Shown piece by piece: positions 63,775 through 64,000 of a DNA stretch of 64,000 nucleotides (position 1 is its first letter; each line of letters begins with the position of its first letter). Both the position numbers and the translations under genes were made by a program. The stretch is taken from positions 1 to 64,000 of the forward strand of contig NZ_NFLJ01000007.1 in the NCBI RefSeq assembly GCF_002160865.1, written 5' to 3'. The notes under the pieces are model-generated. The model had not been told where the DNA came from, made no database searches, and saw only the letters and a list, made by a program, of their open reading frames with translations. This DNA comes from Massiliimicrobium timonense. GTDB lineage: Bacteria > Bacillota_I > Bacilli_A > Erysipelotrichales > Coprobacillaceae.

Positions 63775-64000
63775 ATCGTTATGAAACATTAAAAGATTAT
63801 TTCTTTGTCCATATTGACGAACATTGTCATGGAATGTATAAACAAAAAGCTTTGCTGCATAGTATTCAAGTGTCTGTTTTATGTCAAAAATTAGCCTTAA
63901 AGCAACACTTGGATATTGAATTAGCTGGTATCATGGGCCTTTTTCACGATTATATTCAATTCACTCAACACACCTCGTTTCAACATGGCCCTAGATGTAG
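63771..64000 (+). CDS. HD-domain phosphohydrolase, truncated by the window end
   Basis: The frame opens MNRYETLKDYFFVHIDEHCH, overlapping the upstream stop (ATGA), and runs open to the window edge (76 codons). It shows the first HD features: the His in LLHSIQVSVLCQKLALKQHL near residue 31 and AGIMGLFHDYIQFTQHTSFQ with HD near residue 60. Such proteins are metal-dependent phosphohydrolases. The substrate cannot be inferred from this part. Confidence 0.75.
   Translation, partial: MNRYETLKDYFFVHIDEHCHGMYKQKALLHSIQVSVLCQKLALKQHLDIELAGIMGLFHDYIQFTQHTSFQHGPRC

Overview
The window is chromosomal DNA of an AT-rich Bacillota. Gene order follows Bacillus in long blocks, but several features point away from Bacilli and towards the Erysipelotrichia/Coprobacillus type of gut Firmicute: an Smc with short arms, no spo0B between rpmA and obg, and an iron-sulfur L-serine dehydratase beside an anaerobe-type HemW gene. 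An alpha/beta small acid-soluble spore protein gene suggests the lineage makes, or recently made, spores. The taxonomic call is inference from gene content. No rRNA, CRISPR array, insertion sequence or prophage was seen.

Positions 1-9600 are accessory and partly decaying. They hold a PHP phosphatase, an HxlR regulator divergent from a ConA-fold protein, a TetR regulator divergent from a three-gene operon (44-residue membrane peptide plus two alpha/beta hydrolases), an acetyltransferase, a run of pseudogene fragments (Nudix, HAD, LysR, aldo/keto reductase), an arginase-fold protein, and a YtrA-type GntR/ABC operon whose ATPase gene is frameshifted inside the Walker A codons.

Positions 9840-27100 hold housekeeping genes: asp23-fakA, rpmB, the CIRCE-controlled hrcA-grpE-dnaK-dnaJ operon, hemW-sdaA-holA-comEC-comEA, ruvBA, obg, and rplU-prp-rpmA behind an L21-type leader. 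Positions 27100-45000 hold the conserved smc-ftsY-ylxM-ffh-(P-type ATPase)-rpsP-khpA-rimM-trmD-rplS-lepB-rbgA-rnhB-dprA-topA-trmFO-xer block, all on the minus strand. A two-component system sits directly upstream of smc.

Positions 47100-53030 form the least understood locus: nrnA, a 551-residue membrane protein and a 1107-residue cytoplasmic protein made almost entirely of 27 Sel1 repeats, apparently one operon. Positions 53100-59850 hold ackA and an ssp-thiI-nifS-ezrA-rpsD block that resembles Bacillus order, with a candidate S4 leader. The right end has an esterase overlapping a pRiA4b ORF-3-like gene, tRNA-Leu(CAA), tag, an RsmB/F methyltransferase gene and a truncated HD-domain gene.

A feature running through the window is that many intrinsic terminators overlap the stop codon of the gene they end, so mRNAs appear to have almost no 3' untranslated region. 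The same hairpins divide the conserved gene blocks into short transcription units.
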